A stretch of 64,000 nucleotides of DNA, taken from contig NZ_CP079195.1 of assembly GCF_019263805.1 (NCBI RefSeq), positions 1,831,001-1,895,000 on the forward strand, in the 5' to 3' direction. Below are positions 1 through 9,770 of the stretch, piece after piece. Origin of the DNA: Polaribacter sp. NJDZ03. Its GTDB lineage: Bacteria; Bacteroidota; Bacteroidia; Flavobacteriales; Flavobacteriaceae. How positions within the stretch are numbered: position 1 is the first letter of the stretch; each line of letters opens with the position of its first letter. The notes below the pieces were generated by a model. That model searched no databases and was not told the origin of the DNA. It worked only from the letters and a program-made list of their open reading frames with translations. Both the position numbers and the translations under genes were made by a program.

Positions 1-504
1 GCAATAGATAAAGATAACGACGCCATAGAAAATGCTAGAAACAACTCCTTAAAATATGTTCCTAAACTACTACCAAATGGAGATACTCTAAAACAATTAT
101 TAGCTAGAAGTAGATACCTATTGTATAAATCTAGTAACAAATGGACTAACTCCCAACAAGAAAGAGCTGAAATACTTTTTAAAACTTATCCAGATATAGA
201 AAAGGCATACAATTTATGTCAAAACTTATCCTGGATTTACAATCAAACAAAAGATAAAACCGTTGCCTTAACTAGACTTGCTAAATGGGATGAAAATGTA
301 AGACAAGCGAAGTTTAAAAGCTTTAATACCATTGCTAGAACAATGTCTATACATTATCAGAATATACTCAACTATTTTGACAATAGAAGTACAAATGCTT
401 CTGCAGAATCGTTTAATGCTAAAATAAAAGCATTTAGAGCACAATTTAGAGGTGTTAGAAACATCAAATTTTTCCTTTTTAGACTCTCAAATATTTATGC
501 CTAA
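1..504 (+). CDS. ISAon1-like (ISL3-type) transposase, C-terminal part, cut by window edge
   Basis: The reading frame is open from base 1 to a TAA at 502-504 (167 codons), so the gene starts before the window; the first in-frame alternative start inside is TTG at 121 and is not a credible gene start. The C-terminal section has the features of ISL3/ISAon1-type DDE transposases: a region rich in aromatic and basic residues with the segment NYFDNRSTNASAESFNAKIK, which carries the conserved late Glu of the DDE catalytic triad, followed by a conserved FRGVRNIKFFLFRL stretch. The product would catalyse cut-and-paste movement of its element. The inverted-repeat end of the element lies just downstream. 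A fragment of the matching N-terminal ORF occurs at 63178-63411, but that is a different, truncated copy. Family call is from recognition of the sequence pattern. Confidence 0.8.
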   Translation, partial: AIDKDNDAIENARNNSLKYVPKLLPNGDTLKQLLARSRYLLYKSSNKWTNSQQERAEILFKTYPDIEKAYNLCQNLSWIYNQTKDKTVALTRLAKWDENVRQAKFKSFNTIARTMSIHYQNILNYFDNRSTNASAESFNAKIKAFRAQFRGVRNIKFFLFRLSNIYA

Positions 505-507
505 TTT

Positions 508-534
508 CTAAATCCCACAACTTTTGGACTTGAT
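508..534. repeat. Putative right terminal inverted repeat of the ISAon1-like element
   Basis: Read on the minus strand, this stretch contains AAAAGTTGTGGGA preceded by GATCAAGTCC. The 5' flank of the truncated element at the other end of the window (about 63108-63134) has ATCAACAC followed by AAAAAGTTGTGG. The shared AAAAGTTGTGG core, in opposite orientation relative to each transposase ORF, is what is expected of IS termini. Exact boundary not determined. Confidence 0.5.
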
Positions 535-604
535 CCATTAACATTACCTCAATAGCTTTTAAAAACACCGCAAACAACTATAGCGATACAGAAACTTATA
601 AACA

Positions 605-636
605 CAAAAAAAGCACCTCATAAATGAAGTGCTTTT
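605..636 (-). terminator. Rho-independent terminator after tRNA-Asp copy 1
   Basis: On the minus strand, directly downstream of the tRNA, arms AGCACTTCA and TGAGGTGCT enclose a short loop and are followed by seven T. Confidence 0.85.
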
Positions 637-638
637 CG

Positions 639-712
639 CGGTCTGGACGGGACTCGAACCCGCGACCCCCTGCGTGACAGGCAGGTATTCTAACCAACTG
701 AACTACCAGACC
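639..712 (-). tRNA. tRNA-Asp (anticodon GTC), copy 1
   Basis: Read on the minus strand it begins GGTCTGGTAGTTCAGTTGG and ends in CCAGACC plus discriminator G. The acceptor stem GGTCTGG/CCAGACC pairs fully. The anticodon stem-loop CCTGC-CTGTCAC-GCAGG carries GTC at the anticodon position, and the T arm has GGTTCGAGTCC. The CCA end is not encoded. Sequence is identical to copy 2. Confidence 0.95.
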
Positions 713-729
713 GTTGCTTTAAGCGGTTG

Positions 730-759
730 CAAATATACAATGTATTTTTACATACGCAA
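730..759 (-). promoter_or_regulatory. Promoter of tRNA-Asp copy 1
   Basis: On the minus strand TTG (757-759) is followed by exactly 19 bases and then TATATTTG (730-737), a full match to the Bacteroidota TTG-N19-TAnnTTTG promoter, ending 17 bases before the tRNA. Confidence 0.8.
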
Positions 760-831
760 CAAAAAAATGAAATAATTTTAAAATAATTTCATTTTATATA
801 ATTTTAATGCTTTTCAACTAAAATTTAGACA

Positions 832-864
832 CAAAAAAAGCACTTCATAAATGAAGTGCTTTTT
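832..864 (-). terminator. Rho-independent terminator after tRNA-Asp copy 2
   Basis: Minus-strand arms AGCACTTCAT and ATGAAGTGCT around a short loop, followed by a T run; nearly identical to the copy-1 terminator. Confidence 0.85.
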
Positions 865-865
865 G

Positions 866-939
866 CGGTCTGGACGGGACTCGAACCCGCGACCCCCTGC
901 GTGACAGGCAGGTATTCTAACCAACTGAACTACCAGACC
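866..939 (-). tRNA. tRNA-Asp (anticodon GTC), copy 2
   Basis: Identical 74-base sequence to copy 1, offset by 227 bases. Same cloverleaf, anticodon GTC, discriminator G and no encoded CCA. It has its own promoter and terminator, so the two copies are separate transcription units. Confidence 0.95.
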
Positions 940-956
940 GTTGCTTTAAGCGGTTG

Positions 957-986
957 CAAATATACAATGTATTTCTAGATACACAA
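957..986 (-). promoter_or_regulatory. Promoter of tRNA-Asp copy 2
   Basis: TTG (984-986), 19-base spacer, TATATTTG (957-964) on the minus strand; same arrangement as copy 1 although the spacer sequence has diverged. Confidence 0.8.
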
Positions 987-1005
987 GCATAAAATTAAAA
1001 AAAGT

Positions 1006-1920
1006 TTATATTTTTTTTCTACTAATTAAATATGCCGTTAAAACTGCATTGTATCCTTTACATATATCTACAGGGATATAATCAATTTTATATTGTAAAC
1101 ATTTATTTTTCAATTCTTTAAAATAATCGCCAACTAATGCAGTGTACTTTTCTCTAATATTTTCTGCGTATATATTAATTTCTTCTCCAGTTTCAACATC
1201 TACAAACTTTTTAGGATTATTGTCAAAATTGAAGTTAAATTCCGTTTCTCCATCATACGTATGAAACAAAACAACCTCATGTTTATTAAATTTAAGATGT
1301 TTTAAAGCTTCAAAAAGTGTTTCATTATCTTTATTTGGCTGAAACATGTCTGTAAAAACAAAAATTAATGAACGCCTGTGTATTTTCTCTGCAATTTCGT
1401 GCAAGTATTTATAGGTCTCTGTAGAAGATTTAGATTCTGAAACCAATAATTGCTCTAATTGATGCAACAACATCTTTCTGTGCCGATCGCTCCCCTTTTC
1501 TGGAGCATAATATTCATAACTATCGCCATAAATACTTAAACCAACTGCATCTCTTTGTCTTTTTAGTATTTCCATTAATGACGCCGAGGCAACTGCAGAA
1601 AATCCAACTTTGTTTAAATTGTCTACCGTTTGCTTTTTTACAATAGGATAATGCATAGAAGCAGAATTATCTATGATAATATGGCACCTTAAATTGGTTT
1701 CTTCTTCATATTTTTTAGTGTACAACTTCTCTGTCTTTGCAAAAAGCTTCCAATCTATATGACGCGTACTTTCTCCTTTATTGTATAATTTATGCTCAGA
1801 AAACTCTACAGAAAACCCGTGAAATGGACTTTTATGAATTCCGGTAATAAAACCCTCTACCACTTGTTTTGCAAGTAAGTCTAAGTTTTTTATTTCTGAT
1901 TTTACTTCAGATAAATCCAT
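1006..1920 (-). CDS. DUF58 / von Willebrand A-like domain protein
   Basis: 304 aa soluble protein of the DUF58 family. The family signature is RHIDWKLFAKTEKLYTKKY at residues 53-71, followed by a vWA-type metal-site motif DNSAS at 84-88 (D84, S86, S88). Proteins of this family usually accompany MoxR-type AAA ATPases and are thought to act in chaperone-like or envelope-stress functions, but no MoxR gene is in this window. The gene follows the M1 peptidase with one intervening base, so the two are surely co-transcribed. Function beyond family membership is not known. Confidence 0.85.
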   Translation of the reverse strand: MDLSEVKSEIKNLDLLAKQVVEGFITGIHKSPFHGFSVEFSEHKLYNKGESTRHIDWKLFAKTEKLYTKKYEEETNLRCHIIIDNSASMHYPIVKKQTVDNLNKVGFSAVASASLMEILKRQRDAVGLSIYGDSYEYYAPEKGSDRHRKMLLHQLEQLLVSESKSSTETYKYLHEIAEKIHRRSLIFVFTDMFQPNKDNETLFEALKHLKFNKHEVVLFHTYDGETEFNFNFDNNPKKFVDVETGEEINIYAENIREKYTALVGDYFKELKNKCLQYKIDYIPVDICKGYNAVLTAYLISRKKI

Positions 1921-1921
1921 C

Positions 1922-4480
1922 TTATTTTTTAATGTTTTGAGCTCGCGTTAAATTATCTGTCGTCTGTAATAATTTCTTTAATAAGATAGCATTATAATCT
2001 GGATGTTCCTCTAAAAATTGATCTAACACAACTTTTGCTTCTTTAGAAGAATATTGACCAATGGAACTTGCCAACCAACCTTTAGGAAAAAAGATATCTC
2101 CTGTTAATTGCACTTCTTCTAATGTTTCTAAAACCGATTTTAAATGTTTTGCTGAAGATTTTTGTCTTAACGGGTGGTGTATATTAATCAGAGCAGTTTC
2201 TACCCAAGGTTCTTTTTCCCTATTCTCTTTTTGTAAAAGCAACTTCATAAAGTGATCTCTTACATTTTCATCATCAGAAAGAGATGGCATCAACCAATTA
2301 AAACGCTCTAACCTATCTTCATTGGTTATTTTAACTAGTTGTTGCTTTAAAATATCTAATGATTTAGAATGCTTAAAAATTACCAACTTCATCACCAAAG
2401 AAGTAAAATCATCTTCATTTAAAAGAAGATTCTTAATACGCTTATTTTCTTTCCAAATTTGGTATAAATGATCTTTACCGACTTCAGAAATTGCAATTGA
2501 TTGATACAATTTAAACAAAGTCTTCTTAATATTTTTAGGCAACTCTTTTTCTAATAGTTTATAAATCTGATTCTCTGTTGTCTTCTGAATATTATTTTGC
2601 TGTCCTTCAGTTAAGAAAGTCCAAAAAATTGTCTGTATTCTTCCGGACAAATAACTTGTTATCAATTCATTTTCTTCCACTTGAATCGCATTCAAATAAA
2701 TTTGATAGGTTTCTAACGGGCTAACTTCTCCTATTAGCATGTTTTCATATAAATTAATGTATTGAGAACCTCTAGAAACCTCATCTGTTATATTTTGATA
2801 TCTGTCTATTTCCTTATTATAAATAGGAAAAACTCCATAACCAAATCCGTTTATATTGTACAAAACTTGTCCGGGTTTAAAATCTTTTGTTGCTGATGTA
2901 ATATCAAAAGATTTGCCCATATTCTTAAGGTTGATAATTTTCTCATACCCTCTTTTATCAATCAATTTAATTTTAAAAGATTGTGTCCAAATTTTATTAG
3001 AACCATCTTCTGCTTTTTGATGGATTACAAACTTCGTTACGTTTCCTTTATCATTCAATTCTATTTCTTCATAAAAAACAGGCCTTCCAGATGAATTTAC
3101 CCAAACATCAGACCAATTTTTAATATTTCCTGGTGATTTATTATCTAAAATAGCAACCAACTCGTTCCAGTCTGCATTAGAGTTCTCATACTTTTTTATG
3201 TATTCTTGAATTCCTTCATTAAAAGTCTCTTCACCTAATAATGCTTCTAACTGACGCATCATAATTGGCGCTTTGTTGTAAATAATTCTTCCGTATAAAG
3301 AGCCTGCATCTTTTAAGTTGCCTAAATACTGTCTAATTGCATTTGTTCCCTTTGTTCTGTCTTCAGAATAAGCACTTGGGTAATGAGACATCATAAAATT
3401 AAGATTATGATTTACTTCTGGAAAAACAGGATTCATAATTTTATCTGCCATAAAATTAGCAAACACCTCTTTCATCCAAACATCATTAAACCATTTCATG
3501 GTAACCAAATCTCCAAACCACATATGCGATGTTTCATGGGCAATTAATTTTGCCCTTCTTAATTTAGCATTTAACGTAGCATTCTTATCTAAAAATAAAG
3601 CCGATTGTCTGTATTGTATAGCACCAATATGTTCCATTCCTCCATACTGAAAAGGCGGAATGGCAGCAAAATCCATTTTTTGAAACGGGAATTTAACTTG
3701 TGTATATTCTTCTAAAAAGTCAATCGATTTCTGATGAATGCTAAACACCTCATCTACACTTTCACTTATCTTTTCTTTATTATTTTCTCGGTACAAAAAA
3801 CGCATATCAAACGCTCCTGGGTTTTGAGTTTCTTCTGTAAATTTACCTGCTACAAAAGAGAATAAATACGTACTCATTAAATCTGAAGTTGCAAAAGTAT
3901 GCTCTATAAAACCATCTATTTCTAAACTACTTTCTTCAAAACCACCTGACAAGACTTTCCAATCTTTTGGCGCTGTAATCCTTAAATTGTAGTTGGCTTT
4001 TATATCTGGCTGATCAAAACAAGGAAACAACGTACTTGCTCTATCCGGAACTAATAAGGTATATAAAAACTCTTCATTTCTGTTGAGTGATTTTTCTCCT
4101 GCTTCAAATAATATTTCTATTGAGTTTTCACCTAAACTCAATCGTTTCTTATCAATAATAACGTGTTCTTTCTGATGATTTATTATGGATGTTTCTCCAT
4201 TTACTTTTATTGACTTCAACTTAGAAGCATCTTCGTTAAAATCAAGAAAAACATTATTTTTTAAATCATTGATAGTAAAATTAACTATTAATTTAGATGC
4301 TATCTTCTTTTCTTTTTCCTTCGGAATTTTAAAATGTATATCATAAACAACATCTGTAATTTGTTGTTTTCTGTATTGTGCTAATTCAAAAGAAATTCCT
4401 TTTTCTAATTTTAATTGATTCTCTTGTTTATCACAAGAAATAAAAATGATTATACATAAAACGTAAATATAAAATCTCAT
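1922..4480 (-). CDS. M1-family zinc aminopeptidase, lipoprotein
   Basis: 852 aa. The N-terminus is a lipoprotein signal (hydrophobic stretch ending FISC, Cys about residue 16), so the enzyme is probably anchored in the outer or inner membrane on the periplasmic side. The gluzincin signature is complete: HETSH at 315-319, then 18 residues, then the third zinc ligand E338. The substrate N-terminus-binding loop is GGMEH at 280-284, in place of the usual GAMEN. After the catalytic domain there is a long C-terminal helical region as in aminopeptidase N/ERAP proteins. It would remove N-terminal residues from peptides. It is transcribed first, ahead of the DUF58 gene. Confidence 0.9.
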   Translation of the reverse strand: MRFYIYVLCIIIFISCDKQENQLKLEKGISFELAQYRKQQITDVVYDIHFKIPKEKEKKIASKLIVNFTINDLKNNVFLDFNEDASKLKSIKVNGETSIINHQKEHVIIDKKRLSLGENSIEILFEAGEKSLNRNEEFLYTLLVPDRASTLFPCFDQPDIKANYNLRITAPKDWKVLSGGFEESSLEIDGFIEHTFATSDLMSTYLFSFVAGKFTEETQNPGAFDMRFLYRENNKEKISESVDEVFSIHQKSIDFLEEYTQVKFPFQKMDFAAIPPFQYGGMEHIGAIQYRQSALFLDKNATLNAKLRRAKLIAHETSHMWFGDLVTMKWFNDVWMKEVFANFMADKIMNPVFPEVNHNLNFMMSHYPSAYSEDRTKGTNAIRQYLGNLKDAGSLYGRIIYNKAPIMMRQLEALLGEETFNEGIQEYIKKYENSNADWNELVAILDNKSPGNIKNWSDVWVNSSGRPVFYEEIELNDKGNVTKFVIHQKAEDGSNKIWTQSFKIKLIDKRGYEKIINLKNMGKSFDITSATKDFKPGQVLYNINGFGYGVFPIYNKEIDRYQNITDEVSRGSQYINLYENMLIGEVSPLETYQIYLNAIQVEENELITSYLSGRIQTIFWTFLTEGQQNNIQKTTENQIYKLLEKELPKNIKKTLFKLYQSIAISEVGKDHLYQIWKENKRIKNLLLNEDDFTSLVMKLVIFKHSKSLDILKQQLVKITNEDRLERFNWLMPSLSDDENVRDHFMKLLLQKENREKEPWVETALINIHHPLRQKSSAKHLKSVLETLEEVQLTGDIFFPKGWLASSIGQYSSKEAKVVLDQFLEEHPDYNAILLKKLLQTTDNLTRAQNIKK

Positions 4481-4570
4481 TCAAATTCTTTTTTTAAATT
4501 ATAATCGTAAACCAATTTCGATAAAAACCAGAGAAACAATTTCAATAATATCTTAAAATAGTATAATAAG

Positions 4571-4640
4571 ATCCCGCTAAAAAGCGGGATTAGTTCAACT
4601 TACAATTTTGACTTCATAGCTTCGCTATGTATCAAAATTG
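4571..4640. repeat. Two adjacent intergenic palindromes
   Basis: ATCCCGCT/AGCGGGAT (4571-4590) and a longer inverted repeat CAATTTTGA...TCAAAATTG (4603-4640). No T run follows, so they may be 3'-end processing or transcript-stabilising hairpins rather than terminators. Confidence 0.5.
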
Positions 4641-4654
4641 AGTTTCACTAAAAT

Positions 4655-4686
4655 AAAAAAAGGTTTGACGTTAGCCAAACCTTTTT
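4655..4686 (-). terminator. Terminator of trxA
   Basis: Arms AGGTTTG (4661-4667) and CAAACCT (4676-4682) with a T run on the minus strand, 25 bases after the thioredoxin stop. Confidence 0.8.
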
Positions 4687-4710
4687 AATATTATAAAAAA
4701 TGAATACTAC

Positions 4711-5028
4711 TTATATAGCAGCATCAATTTTACCTGTATACACATTTTTAGGTGCAACACCTACTTGCTTGTCTACCACTTCTCCGTTTTTAAAGATTAA
4801 AACAGTTGGTATGTTACGCACTCCGTATTTTGCTGCAAATTCTTGATTAGCATCAACATCTACTTTACCTACAATGGCTTTTCCTTCATACTCAGTATAA
4901 ATTTCATCAACAATTGGCCCTACCATTCTACATGGTCCACACCAAGCTGCCCAAAAATCTACTAATACTGGTTTGTCAGATTTTAATACTAATTCGTCAA
5001 AGTTTGCGTCTGTAATTTCTAATGCCAT
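4711..5028 (-). CDS. trxA: Thioredoxin
   Basis: 105 aa, the standard length for a cytosolic thioredoxin. The redox motif WCGPC places the cysteines at C30 and C33, and the cis-proline is P74 in NIPT. There is no signal peptide, so it acts in the cytoplasm as a general disulfide reductase; a PAPS-reductase-type CysH (which depends on thioredoxin) is encoded at 20590-21216. It is a single-gene transcript with its own terminator and a candidate promoter about 40 bases upstream. Confidence 0.95.
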   Translation of the reverse strand: MALEITDANFDELVLKSDKPVLVDFWAAWCGPCRMVGPIVDEIYTEYEGKAIVGKVDVDANQEFAAKYGVRNIPTVLIFKNGEVVDKQVGVAPKNVYTGKIDAAI

Positions 5029-5065
5029 TTTTATATTTTTAAATTATTATTTTAGTTTCGAACTA

Positions 5066-5073
5066 CAAAAGTA
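5066..5073 (-). promoter_or_regulatory. Candidate -7 element of trxA
   Basis: TACTTTTG on the minus strand matches TAnnTTTG and lies 37 bases upstream of the start codon. No TTG at the ideal upstream distance. Confidence 0.45.
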
Positions 5074-5304
5074 ATCATTTTATTTACTTCGTAGTTTTCT
5101 AAAAAATTACTTTTTCTTATTTGTCTATCAATACTAGTTATCCTTACAATAAAAAAATAGCCATAAACTTCAGATAAATTCAGTATACCTATTTTTAATA
5201 GCAGCTATATTTTTTGCTTTAAAAAACAACTCCCACATTAAACTTCACCAAATTAAAAATAAGAATTCCTATTTTTTTTTTAATGCTTCCCCGTAAATTA
5301 TTGC

Positions 5305-6261
5305 CTAAAATAACTTTGATGCAATTGCATGTATATTATCACTTTTACCCATAGAATAATAATGTAAAAACGGCACACCTGCTTCTTTTAACTCTTTAGA
5401 TTGCTGAATAGCAAACTCAATACCTACTTGTCTTACAGCCTTATTATCTTTACAACCCTCTACAGCATCTATTAAATCTTCTGGTAAATCTATTTTAAAA
5501 ACTTGAGGCAATATTTGTAAATGTCTTTTTACTGCAAGCGGCTTAATTCCTGGAATAATTGGTATTGTAATACCTATTTCTCTTGCTTTTTTAACAAACT
5601 CGAAATATTTATTATTATCAAAAAACATTTGCGTTACCACATAATCTGCACCCGCATCTACCTTTTGTTTTAAACGTTTTAAATCTGTGTTTAAAGACGG
5701 AGATTCCATATGTTTTTCTGGATATCCTGCAACACCTACACAAAAATCATAATTATGCTCTACTATAATATCGTCATGTAAATATTTTCCTTTATTTAAA
5801 TCAGATATTTGTTGTACCAAATCGCTTGCAAAGGCATTACCTCCTTCGGTTGCCTTAAAATAAGACTCATCTTTTCTAGCATCTCCTCTTAAAGCAACCA
5901 CATTATCCAACCCTAAATAATGACAATCTACCAAAACATATTCTGTTTCTTCTTTGGTGAAACCTCCACACAATAAATGCGGAATTGCATCTACCTTATA
6001 TTTATGCATAATAGACGCACAAATACCTACCGTCCCTGGGCGCATTCTAGTAATTCTCTTATCTAAAAGTCCGTTTCCTTTGTCTACATAAACATATTCT
6101 TCTCTAGAAGTTGTTACATCTATAAAAGGTGGATTAAATTCCATTAAAGGATCTATATTGTTATATAAATCTTGAATATTTTTTCCTTTTTGTGGCGGAA
6201 TTACCTCAAAAGAAAATAATGTTTTTCCGTTTGCTTTTTTAATGTGATCTGTAACTTTCAT
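5305..6261 (-). CDS. metF: Methylenetetrahydrofolate reductase
   Basis: 318 aa, a normal MetF length. The N-terminal FSFEVIPP motif holds the conserved catalytic Glu (E19), and the segments VDVTTS-like, GGFTKEE, ALRGD and TQMFFDN follow the FAD-binding TIM-barrel pattern of the family. It reduces 5,10-methylene-THF to 5-methyl-THF, the methyl donor for the methionine synthase encoded next to it at 7095-11178. It lies on the same strand as metH but is separated by about 800 bases of repeats and one small ORF, so co-transcription is uncertain. Confidence 0.95.
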   Translation of the reverse strand: MKVTDHIKKANGKTLFSFEVIPPQKGKNIQDLYNNIDPLMEFNPPFIDVTTSREEYVYVDKGNGLLDKRITRMRPGTVGICASIMHKYKVDAIPHLLCGGFTKEETEYVLVDCHYLGLDNVVALRGDARKDESYFKATEGGNAFASDLVQQISDLNKGKYLHDDIIVEHNYDFCVGVAGYPEKHMESPSLNTDLKRLKQKVDAGADYVVTQMFFDNNKYFEFVKKAREIGITIPIIPGIKPLAVKRHLQILPQVFKIDLPEDLIDAVEGCKDNKAVRQVGIEFAIQQSKELKEAGVPFLHYYSMGKSDNIHAIASKLF

Positions 6262-6695
6262 TAGCCTCCCTTAATCCCTCCGAAGGAGGAAAACTGTTGC
6301 GGGTTATTTTGTATTAATATTTATTTTATCTTTTTGGGCGTTACCACAAGGGTGGCGCTTGTAATTTATCTTGAGCTGAGCCGAAAGACTATATCTTTTT
6401 GCCGAAAAAACAAAAAGGATAGAGCCTGTCTTGAGCGTAGTCGAAAGGTTTTAATCGCTAATGCAAAACTTACTCTTGCGTTAAAATAGAACTGTTAATA
6501 ATCCTTTTTCCTGAATATTTTCTACCTTTTAACGTTTGGCTAAAGCCAATATTCCTTTCATTAATTATAACACAGGTTAAAGCCTGCGTCAATTCAACAA
6601 CAAAAAACAACTCCTTGCTTTATCTAAATTTATTTTTACCAACACTCTTTCTAACCTATTAGATTCCATCTGAGTGCTCCTTCCCTTCGGGAAAG
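6262..6695. other. 434-base gene-free spacer with palindromes and a dispersed element
   Basis: No credible gene. It contains a CCTCCGAAGGAGG palindrome (about 6277-6289), one copy of a dispersed intergenic element (6333-6464, listed separately), and a CTTCCCTTCGGGAAAG hairpin near 6680-6695. Confidence 0.6.
6333..6464 (-). repeat. Dispersed intergenic element, copy 1
   Basis: On the minus strand: GCATTAGCGATTAAAAC at the left end, a central hairpin ATCCTTTTTG...AAAAAGATATAGT, and ACGCCCAAA at the right end. The same three blocks in the same order occur on the plus strand at 19547-19627. This copy has TTGAGC-AGTCGAAAG type insertions in both spacers. Confidence 0.6.
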
Positions 6696-6938
6696 TTAGG
6701 ATGGGCTCTTTAGCAGCTTTTTTACAGCTTCGAAATCTTCTTTGTATTCCCAATAAATCCATCTTCCGTCTACATAATCAGTCAGAATATATTTTTCGCT
6801 TAAAGATTTAATTCTAGAAACTGCAATTAACTTCTTTCCAAACTTCTCTGCAGCAATTGGAGTCATTTTCTCCTTATTGTTTTTATCAAAACCATGAGAA
6901 ATAACATAACTTCCTAAATGTAATTCTATAAATTCCAT
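6696..6938 (-). CDS. Small hypothetical protein
   Basis: 80 aa, not recognised. It starts MEFIELHLGSYV, has no signal peptide or membrane segment, and is rich in charged and aromatic residues (a YVDGRWIYWEY stretch near the C-terminal third). It lies between metH and metF on the same strand. Clean start and coding-like composition make it more likely real than not, but its stop codon lies in repeat-like DNA, so the C-terminus could be altered. No function is assigned. Confidence 0.5.
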   Translation of the reverse strand: MEFIELHLGSYVISHGFDKNNKEKMTPIAAEKFGKKLIAVSRIKSLSEKYILTDYVDGRWIYWEYKEDFEAVKKLLKSPS

Positions 6939-7012
6939 ATATACTCATTTTGTAAGATTAATCCTGGAAGGGTTTAAAACCTTTTTCTTACCTATTATAA
7001 AACTCTTCTTTT

Positions 7013-7045
7013 AGACCCTTCAGGTTTTAAAAACCTGAAGGGTCT
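7013..7045. repeat. Palindromic repeat (family member 1)
   Basis: Near-perfect inverted repeat AGACCCTTCAGGTTT / AAACCTGAAGGGTCT. Similar palindromes with a GGTTTTTAAAACC-type centre occur at 13451-13483 and 36344-36370. Confidence 0.65.
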
Positions 7046-7094
7046 CACAATAGTATAATCCTTTCCTTCCTTTTGTAAAAGTTCAGGTGAACTT

Positions 7095-9770
7095 TTATTC
7101 TTCAGCAAGTGTTGGATGCAACCATTTTCTAGCTTTCTCCTTTGTAATTCCTTTTCTTGTTGAATAATCTGTTACTTGATCATCGGTAATTTTACCCAGA
7201 CCAAAATACTTAGATTCTTTGTTTGCAAAATAATAACCAGATACTGCTGCAGCTGGCCACATTGCCATACTTTCTGTTAAAGTAACACCTATATTTTCTT
7301 CCACTTTAAGCAATTCCCAAATGGTTTCTTTTTCTAAATGATCTGGACATGCAGGATATCCTGGTGCAGGACGTATCCCTTTGTAACTTTCTTTTATTAG
7401 ATCATCGTTTGTTAAACCTTCATCTGTATCAGAACCCCAATGTCTAGTTCTAACTTGTTTATGCAAGTATTCTGCCATTGCTTCTGCAAAACGGTCTGCA
7501 ATTGCTTGTGCCATAATTGCATTGTAATCGTCTTCTTTTGCCTTATAACTTTCTGCTAATTCTTGTGCTCCAAAAATACCTACACAAAATGATCCTATAT
7601 AATCTGTTCTACCAGTTTCTTTTGGTGCAATAAAATCTGATAACGCATGATTCGGAATTCCTTCTCTCTTTTTTAATTGCTGACGTAAAGTTCTAAAAAT
7701 AAATTCTTCTCCTCCTTTTTTCTTTACAGCAATATCATCATCATTTATAGTATTTGCCTCAAACAAACCAAAAACAGCTTTTGGTTTTAACAATTGTTTC
7801 GCAATAATTTCTTTAATCATTGCCTGAGCTTCATCATACATAATAGTAGCTTGCTCACCAACAACCTCATCCTTTAAAATAGCTGGAAACTTACCATGTA
7901 AATCCCAACTTCTAAAAAACGGACTCCAATCTATAAAAGGTAATAATTCTTTTAAACTTAATTGTTCTAAAGTCTGAATACCTAATTCATTAGGTTTTAC
8001 AATCTCAGACGTTTTCCAATCTATTTTATATTTACGCTTACGTGCTTCCTTTAATGAAATGTATGATTTTTCTTTCCCTCGTTTTAAAAACTTGGTTCTA
8101 AATTCATCATAATCTTTTTTCATTTTGGCAACGTACTCATGTGATGTTTTCTTATTTAATAAATCACCTACAACAGTTACTGCTCTAGAAGCATCATTTA
8201 CATGCACAACCGCATTTTTATATTGTGTATCAATCTTAACAGCAGTATGCGCTTTAGAGGTTGTTGCACCACCAATTAACAATGGCAATACAAAATTCTG
8301 ACGTTGCATTTCTTTTGCCAAATACACCATTTCATCTAACGACGGTGTAATTAAACCAGACAAACCAATAGCATCTACACGCTCGCTAATAGCCATTTCA
8401 ATAATTTTTTCTGGCGGAACCATTACGCCTAAGTCTACAATTTCGTAATTATTACATGCTAAAACAACACTCACAATATTTTTACCAATATCATGCACGT
8501 CCCCTTTTACAGTTGCCATTAATATTTTACCAACAGGCTCTTGCTTGTCTCCTTTTTCGGCTTCAATAAAGGGATTTAAGTAACCAACTGCTTTTTTCAT
8601 TACACGAGCAGATTTTACTACTTGCGGTAAAAACATTTTTCCTGCTCCAAATAAATCTCCAACCACATTCATACCAATCATTAAATGACCTTCAATCACT
8701 TCAATTGGTGAGGTTGCTTCTTGTCTTGCTGTTTCTATATCTTCAATAATAAAAGCATCTATTCCTTTTACCAAAGCATGTGTAATTCTATCTTGTAAAG
8801 GGTTTTCTCTCCAAGATAAATCTACCGTTTTTTCTACTTTAGAACCTTTTACAGTATCAGCAAAATCTAATAAACGTTCCGTTGCATCTTCTCTTCTATC
8901 TAGAATCACATCTTCTACGCGCTCTAATAAATCTTTCGGAATATTGTCATATACTTCTAAAAGTGCAGGGTTTACAATTCCCATATTCATACCTGCCTGA
9001 ATAGCATAATATAAAAATACAGAATGCATCGCTTCTCTAACTCCGTCATTTCCCCTAAAAGAAAACGACACATTACTTACACCTCCACTAACACTTGCGT
9101 TGGTTAAGTTTTCTCTTACCCAACGTGTAGCTTCAATAAAATCGATGGCATTTCTTCTGTGCTCATCCATTCCTGTAGCAACAGGAAATATATTTAAATC
9201 GAAAATAATATCTTCACTAGGAAAACCAACTTCATCTACTAAAATATCATACGACTTTTTAGCAATTTCAATTCTACGATCATAGTTATCTGCCTGTCCT
9301 TCGGCATCAAAAGCCATGACAATTACGGCAGCTCCATATCGTTTTATTTGTTTTGCTTCCCAAATAAATTTTTCTTTTCCTTCTTTAAGTGAAATTGAAT
9401 TTACAACGCATTTTCCTTGCACAACTTGTAAACCAGCTTCTATGATTTCCCACTTAGAGCTATCAATCATAATTGGCACTCTACAAATATCTGGTTCTGC
9501 AGCAATTAAATTTAAGAAACGAACCATGGCTTGTTTCCCGTCAATTAAACCGTCATCAAAATTAATATCTATAATTTGTGCTCCTCCATCTACTTGGTGT
9601 CTAGCAATATCTAAAGCTTCATCAAATTGCTCGTTTTTTATCAATCTTAAAAACTTACGAGAACCCGCAACATTTGTACGTTCTCCAACATTTATAAAAT
9701 TGCTGTTTTCGTTTAGAATTAAAGGTTCTAAACCAGACAATCTCATATATTTAGTTTGTTTTATTTTCAT
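7095..9770 (-). CDS. metH: Cobalamin-dependent methionine synthase, folate/B12/activation part
   Basis: 891 aa, lacking the N-terminal homocysteine-binding domain of full MetH (about 1,230 aa in E. coli). Domains in order: pterin (methyl-THF) binding barrel, with [12 protein letters not shown] at 29-40; cobalamin cap; cobalamin-binding Rossmann domain with DVHDIG, whose lower axial ligand is H426; and the C-terminal AdoMet-dependent reactivation domain ([12 protein letters not shown] motif). The missing domain is supplied by 10156-11178. The start codon overlaps the stop of the upstream ABM gene by one base (TAATG), so translation is probably coupled. It forms methionine from homocysteine. 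Confidence 0.95.
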   Translation of the reverse strand: MKIKQTKYMRLSGLEPLILNENSNFINVGERTNVAGSRKFLRLIKNEQFDEALDIARHQVDGGAQIIDINFDDGLIDGKQAMVRFLNLIAAEPDICRVPIMIDSSKWEIIEAGLQVVQGKCVVNSISLKEGKEKFIWEAKQIKRYGAAVIVMAFDAEGQADNYDRRIEIAKKSYDILVDEVGFPSEDIIFDLNIFPVATGMDEHRRNAIDFIEATRWVRENLTNASVSGGVSNVSFSFRGNDGVREAMHSVFLYYAIQAGMNMGIVNPALLEVYDNIPKDLLERVEDVILDRREDATERLLDFADTVKGSKVEKTVDLSWRENPLQDRITHALVKGIDAFIIEDIETARQEATSPIEVIEGHLMIGMNVVGDLFGAGKMFLPQVVKSARVMKKAVGYLNPFIEAEKGDKQEPVGKILMATVKGDVHDIGKNIVSVVLACNNYEIVDLGVMVPPEKIIEMAISERVDAIGLSGLITPSLDEMVYLAKEMQRQNFVLPLLIGGATTSKAHTAVKIDTQYKNAVVHVNDASRAVTVVGDLLNKKTSHEYVAKMKKDYDEFRTKFLKRGKEKSYISLKEARKRKYKIDWKTSEIVKPNELGIQTLEQLSLKELLPFIDWSPFFRSWDLHGKFPAILKDEVVGEQATIMYDEAQAMIKEIIAKQLLKPKAVFGLFEANTINDDDIAVKKKGGEEFIFRTLRQQLKKREGIPNHALSDFIAPKETGRTDYIGSFCVGIFGAQELAESYKAKEDDYNAIMAQAIADRFAEAMAEYLHKQVRTRHWGSDTDEGLTNDDLIKESYKGIRPAPGYPACPDHLEKETIWELLKVEENIGVTLTESMAMWPAAAVSGYYFANKESKYFGLGKITDDQVTDYSTRKGITKEKARKWLHPTLAEE

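Noticed and set aside
2061..2255. 64-codon plus-strand frame opposite the M1 peptidase
   Set aside because: Antisense to a well supported gene; no independent evidence.
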